64,000 nt of DNA. Source: an uncultured Maribacter sp. (lineage in GTDB: Bacteria; Bacteroidota; Bacteroidia; Flavobacteriales; Flavobacteriaceae). This document shows positions 25,497 through 34,493 of the stretch, in pieces. The position numbers and the translations under genes are program-made. The DNA lies in contig NZ_CANMTX010000004.1 of the NCBI RefSeq assembly GCF_947500985.1, positions 310,001 through 374,000 of the forward strand, read 5' to 3'. Numbering within the stretch: the stretch's first letter is position 1; the number at the start of each line of letters is the position of its first letter. The notes under the pieces are model-generated. The model was not told where the DNA came from, did no database searches, and saw nothing but the letters and a program-made list of their open reading frames with translations.

Positions 25497-26201
25497 TTAA
25501 GCCGCTATATACTTTAAATAATACTGGTATAATTCAGTTGGATTTGCACCCAGATGGTATTTTAAATGAATCATTCCGAAATGCCATTGCAATCTTACCT
25601 CGCCGCGCTCTTCATAACGTCGTGCGGAAGTGGTTACGGCAGAAGAAATAATCTTAAAAGGTTTTAGTTTGTATACTCTTCTAATGAATTCGTTGTCTTC
25701 GTAAATAACATAATTTTCATTGAAACCCTTAAGTTGTTGAAATAGTTTACTGGTGATGAAAAGAGACTGGTCGCCGCCTCGACAAATTTGATGGTTAATA
25801 CGGGTGCACCAAGAAAAGAATTTTAAAAAAGGACTATTACTATTAAAACGCATTTGAAAACAACCCACTTCAAACCCATCTTGAATTTCGTTTAAAATAG
25901 CGCTATCGAAATCTTTTGGAGGTAGCGTATCTACATGTATAAAATAAAGAACATCGCCAGTTGCCTTTGTTGCGCCAAGGTTCATTTGTGTAGCGCGTCC
26001 CTTTTTGCTATTAATGACTATTGCTCCATATTCTTGGGCATTAGCAACAGTTTGGTCGTTACTGCCACCATCAACCACAAGTATTTCTTTTATGCGGTTT
26101 GTACCTGCATTGGTAGAAATGGCAAAAAGTACATCTTTAATGTACTTTTCTTCATTCAATACCGGAATGATAATACTTATGGTTGGCTGGTGAGTACTCA
26201 T
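25497..26201 (-). CDS. Arsenosugar-type glycosyltransferase (TIGR04283 family)
   Basis: 234 residues of a GT2-like enzyme. The N-terminal strand is SIIIPVLNEE, then EILVVDGGSNDQT and the family-specific GRATQMNLGA. FIHVDTLPP follows, then RGGDQSLFI and the YEDNEFIRRV segment. The GRAxQMNxGA and RxGDQxLF motifs are those of the TIGR04283 family, named from arsenosugar biosynthesis clusters. It is last in a row of four genes (rhodanese, TIGR04282-type, PNP, this). In that setting it would add the sugar to an arsenic-containing nucleoside-derived intermediate. The substrate is inferred from gene order. Confidence 0.75.
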   Translation of the reverse strand: MSTHQPTISIIIPVLNEEKYIKDVLFAISTNAGTNRIKEILVVDGGSNDQTVANAQEYGAIVINSKKGRATQMNLGATKATGDVLYFIHVDTLPPKDFDSAILNEIQDGFEVGCFQMRFNSNSPFLKFFSWCTRINHQICRGGDQSLFITSKLFQQLKGFNENYVIYEDNEFIRRVYKLKPFKIISSAVTTSARRYEERGEVRLQWHFGMIHLKYHLGANPTELYQYYLKYIAA

Positions 26202-26245
26202 AAAAAAATGTTTACTTACTTATGGTAGTCAAATACTGGTATTCC

Positions 26246-27061
26246 TTACAATTGCTTAATTAATTCTTGAAAAAGCTTTACCATTTTAGGTTCGGTTTTT
26301 TCAGCTATAGAAATAATCTCGCTAATGTCAACAGGTTTTAAATTGTCTGGATCGCATTCATCTGTCAAAACAGAAACGGCAACAATAGGTAATGACAAAT
26401 GATTGGCAACGATAACCTCTGGTACAGTACTCATACCAACAGCATCTGCACCAATTAATTTGATCATTCTATATTCAGCCTTAGTTTCTAGTTGTGGTCC
26501 TACTACAGAAGCATAAACTCCGCTTTTTAATGTAATATTATGCTCTTTAGCAATAGCCATTAGTTTGGTGCGCATATCTAAATCATAAGGCTCAGACATG
26601 TCTGCAAAACGCTCGCCAAATTCGCTAACACCTTTAAATGCTAGAGGAGAACCGCCTTGTAAGTTAATGTGATCTTCAATCAGCATCATATCGCCCTTTT
26701 TATAATCAAGGTTTACAGCACCGGCAGCATTAGAAATAAATAATTTAGAAATACCCAACATGTGCATTACGCGAATAGGGTAGGTGATATCTAAAAAGTC
26801 GTAGCCTTCGTAAAGATGAAAACGACCTTGCATTACAACTACTTTCTTACCAGAAATGGTACCATATACCAATTTACCAGTATGAAATTCAACCGTTGCC
26901 AATGGAAAAAATGGAATGTGATTGTAATGAGCTTCAATAGGGTCTTCAACACTATTGACCAATTTACCTAATCCTGTACCTAAAACAATACCTATTTCAG
27001 GTTTATCAAAACCTTTATTTTTAAGGTATGCTACAGATTCTAAAAGTTCATCTTTCATCAT
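26246..27061 (-). CDS. Purine-nucleoside phosphorylase
   Basis: 271 residues, matching trimeric PNP (about 270). Family motifs are present: IGIVLGTGLGKL (phosphate loop), GRFHLYEGY, FISNAAGAVN, and VYASVVGPQLETKAEYRMI with the base-contacting Glu and VGMSTVPEVIVANH. It cleaves purine nucleosides with phosphate. The ATG at 27061 overlaps the TGA of the glycosyltransferase-A-type gene (ATGA), so the two are coupled. PNP is found between the TIGR04282 and TIGR04283 proteins in arsenosugar clusters, where it may remove adenine from an adenosyl-arsenic intermediate. An ordinary salvage role is equally possible on sequence. Confidence 0.9.
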   Translation of the reverse strand: MMKDELLESVAYLKNKGFDKPEIGIVLGTGLGKLVNSVEDPIEAHYNHIPFFPLATVEFHTGKLVYGTISGKKVVVMQGRFHLYEGYDFLDITYPIRVMHMLGISKLFISNAAGAVNLDYKKGDMMLIEDHINLQGGSPLAFKGVSEFGERFADMSEPYDLDMRTKLMAIAKEHNITLKSGVYASVVGPQLETKAEYRMIKLIGADAVGMSTVPEVIVANHLSLPIVAVSVLTDECDPDNLKPVDISEIISIAEKTEPKMVKLFQELIKQL

Positions 27062-27735
27062 AATTTTATATGTTTTAAAAAGGGAGCAAAGGCATCAGTA
27101 TCCTTTATGTCCTCGTAATAATCAACGTCGTTTCTTGTTTCTAAAAGGGTAGTAGTTTCATTTTTAAGGTCAGATAAAGTGTCCTTTAAAACGGTTCCTG
27201 TTCCCCATGTTTTGTTTTTGAAAAGTGCTGGTAAAAATTTCTTCATCCCCAGTAAATAGTATCCGCCATCTTCTGCGGGACCAACCACAAAATCATTTTT
27301 CTCTAAAGATTTAAATGCTTCTTCTAAATCTTCTTGAGAAAGATCAAGCATGTCACTACCGATAATAATAATTTTTTGATATTCGTTCTTAAATCCTTCT
27401 TGAAAGGCATTTGCCATGCGAATACCTAAATCTTCGCCTACTTGTAATTTTTTACCAAATTTTTGATTGTCCCAAACATCGTTTTCCCAAATTTCTTCAG
27501 AATAATATACCTCTTTTTCGGCATATAAATTTTTGGTGATCGCTACGGTATGGTCTAATAAAAATTTATAAATATCAAATGCAGCTTGGTCGCCAACCGT
27601 AGCGGCTAAGCGTCTTTTTCCCTTTCCCAATTCAGGGTTTCTGGTGAAAATTAGTAAAAGATTGTTTGAATTTGCGAGGGTAAAATCTATGACCTTCTCG
27701 TCTCGTACTGCTTTATTGTTCTGTAGTATTGCCAA
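27058..27735 (-). CDS. Glycosyltransferase A-type, DUF2064 (TIGR04282 family)
   Basis: 225 residues of a cofactor-like nucleotidyl/GT-A fold. The N-terminal LLLIFTRNPELGKGKRRLA resembles nucleotide-sugar synthases. IIIIGSDMLDLSQEDLEEAF and VVGPAEDGGYYLLGMK are the family hallmarks of TIGR04282 proteins. In arsenosugar loci this family pairs with TIGR04283. Its stop overlaps the PNP start by 4 nt. An N-terminal extension of about 25 residues precedes the first strand, and a later start is possible. Catalytic activity is not established. Confidence 0.75.
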   Translation of the reverse strand: MAILQNNKAVRDEKVIDFTLANSNNLLLIFTRNPELGKGKRRLAATVGDQAAFDIYKFLLDHTVAITKNLYAEKEVYYSEEIWENDVWDNQKFGKKLQVGEDLGIRMANAFQEGFKNEYQKIIIIGSDMLDLSQEDLEEAFKSLEKNDFVVGPAEDGGYYLLGMKKFLPALFKNKTWGTGTVLKDTLSDLKNETTTLLETRNDVDYYEDIKDTDAFAPFLKHIKL

Positions 27736-27765
27736 TGTGATTTTTTAATTTTTCCTAACTCCTGA

Positions 27766-28272
27766 TTAATACACCTTAATTCCTTCGTGTAAAAGCTTGC
27801 CCCAATGCTTGCTAAAAGCATGAACGCTATCGGTTACAATCTCTTTGTCGTTAAAAACTTCTCCGCCTTTATTTTTCCATTCAAAAATACCACCATGTAG
27901 ATTTAGAATCTTGGTATACCCCAATTCTTTCAGCTTCTCACCAATGTCTTCTGATCTTACACCAATAGAACAATATACGATGATGGTTTGCGATTTGTCA
28001 GTAATCGTTTCCAGCACTTTTTTCTCATCAAACTTTTTATACCCCACCCAAATAGCATTTTTAAGGTGGCTTACTTCAAATTCTTCTTTTTCTCTTGTAT
28101 CTAAAAATACGATAGAATCTGTCTCTGGTAAATTATCAACATACGCATAAGGTATTGTACCCTGGTTCCAAGAGTTTAGCGCCTTTGTAATTTTGTCTTG
28201 TCCTGAGCTATATTTTGAAAAAGAAAGGAAGACAAGAACACAGAGTAATAACTTATAATTTAGTATTTTCAT
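27766..28272 (-). CDS. Exported rhodanese-like protein
   Basis: 168 residues when started at 28272, where a signal peptide begins (MKILNYKLLLCVLVFLSF...GQ). A longer frame to 28389 would place 39 extra residues before the signal and cross an exact promoter box, so it is rejected. The rhodanese domain contains FLDTREKEEFEVSHLKNA and the active-site loop VYCSIGVRSE with the catalytic Cys. It probably handles sulfur or arsenic thiols in the periplasm. It is the first gene of the arsenosugar-type operon, 30 bp before the TIGR04282-type gene. Confidence 0.8.
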   Translation of the reverse strand: MKILNYKLLLCVLVFLSFSKYSSGQDKITKALNSWNQGTIPYAYVDNLPETDSIVFLDTREKEEFEVSHLKNAIWVGYKKFDEKKVLETITDKSQTIIVYCSIGVRSEDIGEKLKELGYTKILNLHGGIFEWKNKGGEVFNDKEIVTDSVHAFSKHWGKLLHEGIKVY

Positions 28273-28277
28273 AACTA

Positions 28278-28285
28278 CAAAGGTA
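28278..28285 (-). promoter_or_regulatory. -7 box (TACCTTTG) of the arsenosugar-type operon
   Basis: An exact TAnnTTTG match whose G is 6 nt from the rhodanese ATG at 28272. The transcript would start at about the ATG, giving a near-leaderless message and supporting the shorter start. Confidence 0.55.
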
Positions 28286-28327
28286 CTATAATTAGCATTT
28301 AAGAAGTACTGGTGTAAAAGTGAATTT

Positions 28328-29908
28328 ATGGTTAAAACTTTGCAAAATAAAGGTTTAGCAGTATTTGTACTACTGTGTGTTATTTTCAATTTCAGTTGTA
28401 AACAAGAGGTGAAGCAAGAGTTGGTCGAAGAAGAGGTTCCGACTGGGTATTATATTGAAAAATATAGACCGCAATATCATTTTACACCAGAAGAAAAATG
28501 GATGAATGATCCTAACGGATTGGTTTATAAGGATAGTTTGTATCATTTGTTCTATCAATATTATCCAGATAGTACGGTTTGGGGACCTATGCATTGGGGG
28601 CACGCAGTTAGTAAAGATATGATTATTTGGAAGCACAAACCAGTAGCGTTATTTCCTGATGACAACGGATTCATATTTTCTGGTAGTGCGGTGGTGGATC
28701 ATAATAATACTTCGGGCTTTGGTACAAAAAATAATCCCGCCATGGTGGCAATTTTCACCTATCATGATATGGCTGGTGAACAAGAAGGAAAAAATGATTT
28801 TCAAACACAAGGTATTGCCTATAGTTTAGATAATGGTGACAGCTGGGCGATGTATGAGAAGAATCCTGTAATTGGTAATACGGGAATAAAAGATTTTAGA
28901 GATCCAAAAGTTTTTTGGAATGATAAAGCTGAGGTTTGGACGATGCTTTTGGTTGCTGGTGATCACTTGCAAATATGGAATTCGCCCAATTTAAAAGAGT
29001 GGGAAAAAGTGAGTGAATTCGGTAAAGATACTGGAGCGCATGGTGGAGTATGGGAATGTCCGGATTTGTTTCCGTTAAAAATAGAAGGTACCGATGAGGT
29101 AAAATGGGTGCTTTTGATTAGTATAAACCCTGGTGCGCCAAATGGAGGCAGCGGTACGCAATATTTTATTGGTGATTTTGATGGTACTACATTTACAACA
29201 GACCAAGTAGAGCACAAGTGGATAGATCTAGGTAGAGACAATTATGCTGGTGTAACTTACAATGGCGCACCAAACGATGAACGTATTTTTATAGGATGGA
29301 TGAGTAATTGGGATTATGCACGTGACACACCAACGGAAAAATGGCGTAGCGCTATGACAGTGCCAAGAGAGTTGACTTTGCGTAAGGTTGGTGACGACGT
29401 ATCGTTATTTAATTATCCGGTAATAGGTTTTGAAAAGCATGTTGCCTTGGCATACCCAGAAAGTATAATAAAGATTCTACCTACTAGAAAAAGAATTATT
29501 CCACTTAAATATAGTAATCAAAGCAAAACGAAATTTACGTTGTCAGTTCCAAATGCTCAGATTTATTTTAGAAATAAAAATGGAGATAGCCTTAGTATTG
29601 ATATTGATAGAGATAAAAAGTTGGTCACGCTAGATCGAAGAAAATCGGGCAATGTTGATTTTAGTGATAAATTTTCACCGGGAGTTCAGCAAATGAAAAT
29701 TCCGAATTTACCGGATGATCCAATTGAAATTGTATTGCTTCTAGATCATTCTTCATTAGAACTTTTCATCAATGGAGGTCAGTATGTAATGACTAATCAA
29801 ATTTTTCCTAATGAATTTTTCAGGGCGATAACCATTGTAAATAATTCTGAAGAAGAGTTAGTTATAGAAGACTTTACAGAGCATAAAGTAGAGCGCGTCT
29901 GGGACTAG
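28328..29908 (+). CDS. GH32 lipoprotein (levanase / fructan hydrolase-like)
   Basis: 526 residues. A lipoprotein signal ends in NFSC (Cys at about residue 24). The five-bladed GH32 propeller shows the nucleophile motif WMNDPNGLV, FSGSAVVD, the stabilising FRDPKVFW and the acid/base GGVWECPDLF. A C-terminal beta-sandwich (from about residue 390) contains DHSSLELFINGG, typical of the family. It hydrolyses beta-fructosides such as levan, inulin or sucrose at the cell surface or in the periplasm. No fructose transporter or SusC/D pair is adjacent. The gene is divergent from the rhodanese, 55 bp away. Confidence 0.9.
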   Translation: MVKTLQNKGLAVFVLLCVIFNFSCKQEVKQELVEEEVPTGYYIEKYRPQYHFTPEEKWMNDPNGLVYKDSLYHLFYQYYPDSTVWGPMHWGHAVSKDMIIWKHKPVALFPDDNGFIFSGSAVVDHNNTSGFGTKNNPAMVAIFTYHDMAGEQEGKNDFQTQGIAYSLDNGDSWAMYEKNPVIGNTGIKDFRDPKVFWNDKAEVWTMLLVAGDHLQIWNSPNLKEWEKVSEFGKDTGAHGGVWECPDLFPLKIEGTDEVKWVLLISINPGAPNGGSGTQYFIGDFDGTTFTTDQVEHKWIDLGRDNYAGVTYNGAPNDERIFIGWMSNWDYARDTPTEKWRSAMTVPRELTLRKVGDDVSLFNYPVIGFEKHVALAYPESIIKILPTRKRIIPLKYSNQSKTKFTLSVPNAQIYFRNKNGDSLSIDIDRDKKLVTLDRRKSGNVDFSDKFSPGVQQMKIPNLPDDPIEIVLLLDHSSLELFINGGQYVMTNQIFPNEFFRAITIVNNSEEELVIEDFTEHKVERVWD

Positions 29909-30233
29909 TTTCTTCAGAGTTGTCGCTTAGGTCAAGACATCTTCGTCTGTGCTTATACTTGCTATGCTCGATTTTTTAAATACTTTGCTAGGTAGCTTTC
30001 GGTATCTCTAAGGTGAATTTGGGCTAATTGTGTTTACTGAAAGGTTGGCTATGATGTAATCGTCATTATAATTGGTTATAAATAGCAGTATAATTCTAAA
30101 GCCTGTTTTATTTCAAGTAATACCTAAAATATCTTATTTATTCTTTTTGTCTATTTAAAGGCAAAAAGCACACCTCTATTCTATGATTTGTCAGCGAGCC
30201 TATATATTTTTGTATTAGAAAAAAAGGGTGTTA
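29909..30233. other. Gene-less spacer, no supported feature
   Basis: 325 bases between the GH32 stop and the tRNA-Phe terminator. I see no coding frame with convincing codon use, no hairpin with a T-run directly after the GH32 gene and no repeat shared with other parts of the window. Confidence 0.5.
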
Positions 30234-30267
30234 AAACAAAAAAATCCTTACCGTTAAGTAAGGATTT
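30234..30267 (-). terminator. Terminator of tRNA-Phe
   Basis: A perfect 10-bp stem AAATCCTTAC / GTAAGGATTT (30242-30251 / 30258-30267) lies four bases past the tRNA 3' end. On the minus strand it is followed by a T7 run. Confidence 0.85.
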
Positions 30268-30271
30268 ATTG

Positions 30272-30344
30272 TGGTGCCTCCAGGAATCGAACCAGGGACA
30301 CATGGATTTTCAGTCCATTGCTCTACCAACTGAGCTAAGGCACC
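30272..30344 (-). tRNA. tRNA-Phe (GAA)
   Basis: A 73-nt cloverleaf on the minus strand. The acceptor stem GGTGCCT/AGGCACC, D arm TTAGCTCAGTTGGTAGAGC, anticodon loop CTGAAAA (anticodon GAA) and T arm CCTGG-TTCGATT-CCTGG are all present. The discriminator base is A and the 3' CCA is not encoded, so CCA must be added enzymatically. It has its own promoter and terminator. Confidence 0.97.
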
Positions 30345-30363
30345 ATGTCGCTATAAGCGGCTG

Positions 30364-30394
30364 CAAATATAATTTCAATTTTAGGATTTACAAA
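30364..30394 (-). promoter_or_regulatory. Complete flavobacterial promoter of tRNA-Phe
   Basis: -33 box TTTG (30391-30394) and -7 box TATATTTG (30364-30371), separated by 19 bp. The predicted start lies about 15 nt before the tRNA. This is the best full promoter in the window. Confidence 0.8.
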
Positions 30395-30444
30395 CTAAAT
30401 CGCAAAAAAAGAAAAATGTTTTTTTAATTTTTAATCTTTGTAAC

Positions 30445-31173
30445 ATGAATTTAATAATTGATGCAGGTAATACAAACGTTAAGTTAGCAATCTTTAAAAA
30501 GTCAGAAATAATTCATTTAGAGACTGTTGTTGTCGATTTGTTTGTTGAAGCGGTTAAAAAAATTTTCAAAGAATTCCCAGGAATACAATCTTCAATAGTT
30601 TCTAGTGTAGGGTCACTTTCTAAGGAGCAAATGAAGGTTGTAGCCGTTTTTTGTGATCTTCATGAGCTTTCTAATGCATCAAAAGTGCCATTTAAGAACT
30701 CATATGCCTCACCTCAGACATTAGGTGTAGATCGTTTGGCTTTGGCTACAGCAGCATATTATTTTAATCCTCATCAGAATAATTTGGTCATTGACGCAGG
30801 TTCTTGTGTTACTTACGATATGATAAATGATTTTGATGAATATTTGGGTGGAGCGATATCTCCAGGTGTTCAAATGCGATATAATGCTATGCATCATCAA
30901 ACGGCAAAGTTACCTTTATTAGAGAAAAAAGAACTGTTAGACTATATCGGCAACACTACAGAAAACTGTCTTCATAGTGGTGTTGTAAACGGTATAACTC
31001 TTGAAATAGACGGTGTCATTGATCTCTACAGAGGCAGATTTGAAAATTTAACAGTTATTTTAACCGGTGGAGACACACTATTTTTGTCTAAACGATTAAA
31101 AAATACCATATTTGCGGATTCCAAATTTCTCCTGAAAGGGCTTAATTATTTGCTGGAATACAACAAGCACTAA
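30445..31173 (+). CDS. coaX: Type III pantothenate kinase
   Basis: 242 residues, first step of coenzyme A synthesis from pantothenate. The ASKHA phosphate loop IIDAGNTNVKLAIF is at the N-terminus. GVDRLALATAAYY and LVIDAGSCVTYDMI form the second nucleotide/metal site, followed by GGAISPGVQMRYNAM and VILTGGDT. Length and motifs match CoaX. The stop TAA directly abuts the ATG of the next gene, so they form one operon. A near-consensus -7 box (AATCTTTG, 30433-30440) sits 4 nt from the ATG, suggesting a very short or absent 5' UTR. Confidence 0.95.
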   Translation: MNLIIDAGNTNVKLAIFKKSEIIHLETVVVDLFVEAVKKIFKEFPGIQSSIVSSVGSLSKEQMKVVAVFCDLHELSNASKVPFKNSYASPQTLGVDRLALATAAYYFNPHQNNLVIDAGSCVTYDMINDFDEYLGGAISPGVQMRYNAMHHQTAKLPLLEKKELLDYIGNTTENCLHSGVVNGITLEIDGVIDLYRGRFENLTVILTGGDTLFLSKRLKNTIFADSKFLLKGLNYLLEYNKH

Positions 31174-32463
31174 ATGATCAGAAAAATTGTAATTGCAATT
31201 GTATACATAACCACCGTGGGTATGTACGCTCAAGATGGCACCGTTTCTCCCTATTCTTTCTTCGGAATTGGCGATTTAAGAAGCGAAAGCACGGTAGAAA
31301 ATCAAATGATGGGTGGTATTGGCGTCTATGCCGATAGTATTCATATAAACCTTAAAAACCCAGCAGCATATGGCAAGCTTGGTTTAGAGGTGATGGATAG
31401 GGAAGGTTTGGTTACCTATACGGCTGGTGTCTCTAATAAGCAGTATACACTTAAAAGTTTTACCGAAGAACAACAAAGCTCTATTACTAATTTAGATTAT
31501 TTGGCACTAGGTTTTAGTTTAGGTAAAGGTTTAGGTATGGGGTTTGGTATTATGCCGTATTCTTCAGTTGGCTATAATTTGGTAGAAGAACGCACAAATG
31601 CAAGTGGCTCAGAATTAGTTAATGTATATAGTGGAGAAGGCGGATTGACCCGTGCTTTTTATTCTGTAGGATATGAAGTTATAAAAGATTTAAGTATTGG
31701 GGCTACCGTAAATTTCAACTTTGGTACTTTAGATAGTGAAAGATTACAACAGGTGGAAGATATTCAATTTGGTACTTTTGATAGAAGAAGTTCTAGAATA
31801 AACGGATTCGATTTTAACTACGCATTAAACTATACCCCTATAATAAAAGGTAGGCAACGACTACATTCTTCTATTCGTATAAATACACAAGGTAATTTAG
31901 TTTCTAAGAATGATAGGCAAGTAGGTTCTTTCTCGGTTGCTAATGGAGGGACAATTGAAGAAGTAGAAGTAAACTTGGCTGCTCAGAATTTGAGTAATAC
32001 CGAGTTGAAGATACCTACGACCACAACGTTAGGTTTGGGTTATGGTGAAGATTATAAATGGTTTATAGGTGCTGAATATAGTTTTCAAGAGATGAGTTCT
32101 TTTGAAAATGTATTCTTAGGTGCAGATAATATAGCGTATGAAGACGCAAGTTCTTTTGCTTTAGGTGCTTTTATTACCCCAGATCATAATTCGTTTTCAA
32201 GTTACTTAAAACGAATTACTTACCGTGCAGGTTTGCGTTTAGATAAGACTGGTATGTTGGTGAATGATGTTGATATAAATAACTTTGGCATAACTTTTGG
32301 ATTAGGCTTACCACTGGGTAGAAGTTTCTCTAATCTTAACTTAGGTTTTGAAATTGGCAAAAGAGGAACTACTAGAGCTAATTTAATAGAAGAGAGCTAT
32401 TTTAAATTTAATGTAGGTCTTTCATTGAACGATCGCTGGTTCCAGAAAAGAAAAATCAATTAA
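31174..32463 (+). CDS. FadL-like outer-membrane protein
   Basis: 429 residues with a signal peptide (cleaved before QDGTVSPYSFFGIGD). The opening SPYSFFGIGDL and 'NPAAYGKLGLE' patterns occur in Bacteroidetes outer-membrane proteins related to FadL-type transporters. The remainder is regular beta-strand sequence ending FKFNVGLSLNDRWF. It starts immediately after coaX with no spacer, so it is co-translated. Its substrate is unknown. Adjacency to lptC two genes on suggests a general envelope operon. Confidence 0.7.
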   Translation: MIRKIVIAIVYITTVGMYAQDGTVSPYSFFGIGDLRSESTVENQMMGGIGVYADSIHINLKNPAAYGKLGLEVMDREGLVTYTAGVSNKQYTLKSFTEEQQSSITNLDYLALGFSLGKGLGMGFGIMPYSSVGYNLVEERTNASGSELVNVYSGEGGLTRAFYSVGYEVIKDLSIGATVNFNFGTLDSERLQQVEDIQFGTFDRRSSRINGFDFNYALNYTPIIKGRQRLHSSIRINTQGNLVSKNDRQVGSFSVANGGTIEEVEVNLAAQNLSNTELKIPTTTTLGLGYGEDYKWFIGAEYSFQEMSSFENVFLGADNIAYEDASSFALGAFITPDHNSFSSYLKRITYRAGLRLDKTGMLVNDVDINNFGITFGLGLPLGRSFSNLNLGFEIGKRGTTRANLIEESYFKFNVGLSLNDRWFQKRKIN

Positions 32464-32502
32464 TAAAAAATTAGTACATTAACCATTTTAAAAATAGAAA
32501 AA

Positions 32503-33876
32503 ATGAAATCGAAACTTTACTTCACGGCAATTATGTTTCTTGGGATGATGGGAGTGAGCAATGCACAGGCGCAAAACCCTGAATGTATGACAAACTTGTC
32601 CATATTTTCTGAACATGCAAAAGTTAAAAATTATGACGCAGCTTATGAGCCATGGAAAATGGTTTATGAAACTTGTCCACAATTAAACAACGCTATCTAT
32701 GTATATGGTGAGCGTATACTTAAAGACAAATTAGAAAAAGCAACTGATGCTGATAAAGAAAAATTTGCAAATGATCTTATGGGTCTTTACGACAATAAGA
32801 TGAAGCATTTTGCATCTAAAACTAGCGCTGGTGAGACTATGGTTGATAAAGCTATGGTGATGTACGAAAATAAAATGGCAGATGATGCTAAAATGTACAG
32901 CATGCTAAGTGACGCCTTTACAAAGGATCAAGAAAACTTTAAAAGCCCCAAAGCATTATATATCTATTTCTCGAGTTTGGTAGATGAGCATAAGGCTGGT
33001 AGAAAAGATTTGCAAGAAGTATTTGACGTATACGATGCTGTTACAGAGAAAATTGAATTAGAAAATGAAAGCCTTACTGGTAAAATTGCTAAACTTTTAC
33101 CTAAGGAAGAAGCTGGTACATTAACTTCTAAAGAAAAATCTCGTTTAAAATCTTACAATTCTTATTCTGAAGTTTACGGTAAAATCGCAGGAAGTATCGA
33201 TTCTAAATTAGGTCCTTTAGCAGATTGTAGCAACTTAATTCCTCTTTACGAGAAGAGTTTTGAAGAGAAAAAGAACGATGTTGTTTGGGTAAAAAGAGCT
33301 GTTGGTCTTATGTTCAACAAAGAATGTACAGATGATCCAATGTTCCAGAAATTATTTGAGGCGCAGTTAAGACTAGATCCATCTGCCGATGCTTATGTAT
33401 ATGGTGGTACTTTGAAAATGAAAAATGGAGATACTAAAGGTGCTCTTGCAGATTTCGATAAAGCATTGTCTTTAGAAACTGATAATGAGAAAAAATCTAA
33501 GATTGCTTATAAAGTAGCTGTTATTAATAAGAGAAAAGGTAGCAAGTCAACAGCACGTAGCTACGCACAGAAAGCAATTGATGCTAACTCATCTAATGGG
33601 CGTGCTTATTTATTAATTGCTAACCTATATGCAACAAGTGCAAACGGTTGTGGTACTACTGCTTTCGAAAAAAGAGCAATGTATTGGAAAGCGGCAGATA
33701 TGGCAAGAAAAGCAGGTAGAGTAGATCCATCATTAAGTGGTTCTTCAAGTCAAGCTGCAAACAGCTATAGTGCAAAAGCACCTTCTAAAGAAATGATCTT
33801 TAGCTCAGGTATGGCTGGTAAAACTGTTACTTTCAACTGTTGGGTTGGTGGTAGCGTGAAAGTACCTTCTTTATAG
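32503..33876 (+). CDS. TPR-containing exported protein
   Basis: 457 residues with a signal peptide (cleaved after AQA or nearby). Helical repeats run through the protein; the clearest TPR units are at about residues 300-385 (DAYVYGGTLKMKNGDTKGAL...DFDKALSLETD, then GRAYLLIANLYA). Cys residues are spaced in the N-terminus (ECMTNL, YETCPQL). It is probably a periplasmic scaffold. It is followed 5 bp later by lptC. No enzymatic motif is present. Confidence 0.75.
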   Translation: MKSKLYFTAIMFLGMMGVSNAQAQNPECMTNLSIFSEHAKVKNYDAAYEPWKMVYETCPQLNNAIYVYGERILKDKLEKATDADKEKFANDLMGLYDNKMKHFASKTSAGETMVDKAMVMYENKMADDAKMYSMLSDAFTKDQENFKSPKALYIYFSSLVDEHKAGRKDLQEVFDVYDAVTEKIELENESLTGKIAKLLPKEEAGTLTSKEKSRLKSYNSYSEVYGKIAGSIDSKLGPLADCSNLIPLYEKSFEEKKNDVVWVKRAVGLMFNKECTDDPMFQKLFEAQLRLDPSADAYVYGGTLKMKNGDTKGALADFDKALSLETDNEKKSKIAYKVAVINKRKGSKSTARSYAQKAIDANSSNGRAYLLIANLYATSANGCGTTAFEKRAMYWKAADMARKAGRVDPSLSGSSSQAANSYSAKAPSKEMIFSSGMAGKTVTFNCWVGGSVKVPSL

Positions 33877-33881
33877 AAAAA

Positions 33882-34493
33882 ATGATACAGATTAAAAATT
33901 TTAAAGGCATTGCCGTGGTATGTACCATGGCAATGCTTTTTTTATCTTGTAAAGATGATTACAAGAGAGTTGGTGAAGAAGCGGTAAAGGAAGTTTTTCC
34001 TAGAAGTGTAGCAGAAAATTTCGTAGCCACCTATACCGAATCTCCTGAAAAATTAGGGTCTGAAGATGAAGGTTCTTCTAGAGTTATGGCGGTGCTATCA
34101 GGGCCTATAAGAAACGATTTTGAGCAGTTGTCTTTTCCATATCAAACCTTTCCAGAAGGCTTGTTGGTAGAGATTTTTAATGAGAAGAATGAAAAAACAA
34201 CTATAGAAGCAGATTATGGAGTGTTGTACTCTAAGACTTCTATCGTAGATTTGCGTGGTAATGTGCTTATAAAAAGTGATGATGGTAAGAAACTAGCAAC
34301 ATCTCAATTGTATTATGATCGCGGTAATGAATGGGCATTTACGCAAGAGAAATTTACATTTACCAATCCTGATGATGGAACGGTAATGGATGGTGAGGGA
34401 ATGGATATTCAAAAAGACCTTAAGTTTTTAAATGCACATAAAACCTATGGTCTTATGTTGATTAAAGAAGATAAAGAGCAAGAGAATGATTAA
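33882..34493 (+). CDS. lptC: LptC-like lipopolysaccharide export protein
   Basis: 203 residues. The signal ends in LSC, so it is a lipoprotein, as is usual for Bacteroidetes LptC. The LptC beta-jellyroll pattern is visible: LSGPIRNDFEQLSFPYQTFPEGLLVEIF, TTIEADYGVLYSKTSIVDLRGNVLIKS, then LATSQLYYDRGNEWAFT. It links the LptBFG transporter to the periplasmic bridge for lipopolysaccharide. The other lpt genes are not in the window. It overlaps the start of the next gene by 8 nt. Confidence 0.8.
   Translation: MIQIKNFKGIAVVCTMAMLFLSCKDDYKRVGEEAVKEVFPRSVAENFVATYTESPEKLGSEDEGSSRVMAVLSGPIRNDFEQLSFPYQTFPEGLLVEIFNEKNEKTTIEADYGVLYSKTSIVDLRGNVLIKSDDGKKLATSQLYYDRGNEWAFTQEKFTFTNPDDGTVMDGEGMDIQKDLKFLNAHKTYGLMLIKEDKEQEND

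Noticed and set aside
27845-28150. 101-residue frame antisense to the rhodanese
   Set aside because: Antisense shadow of a gene with an intact active-site loop.
28273-28389. N-terminal extension of the rhodanese
   Set aside because: It crosses the exact promoter box at 28278-28285 and precedes the signal peptide.
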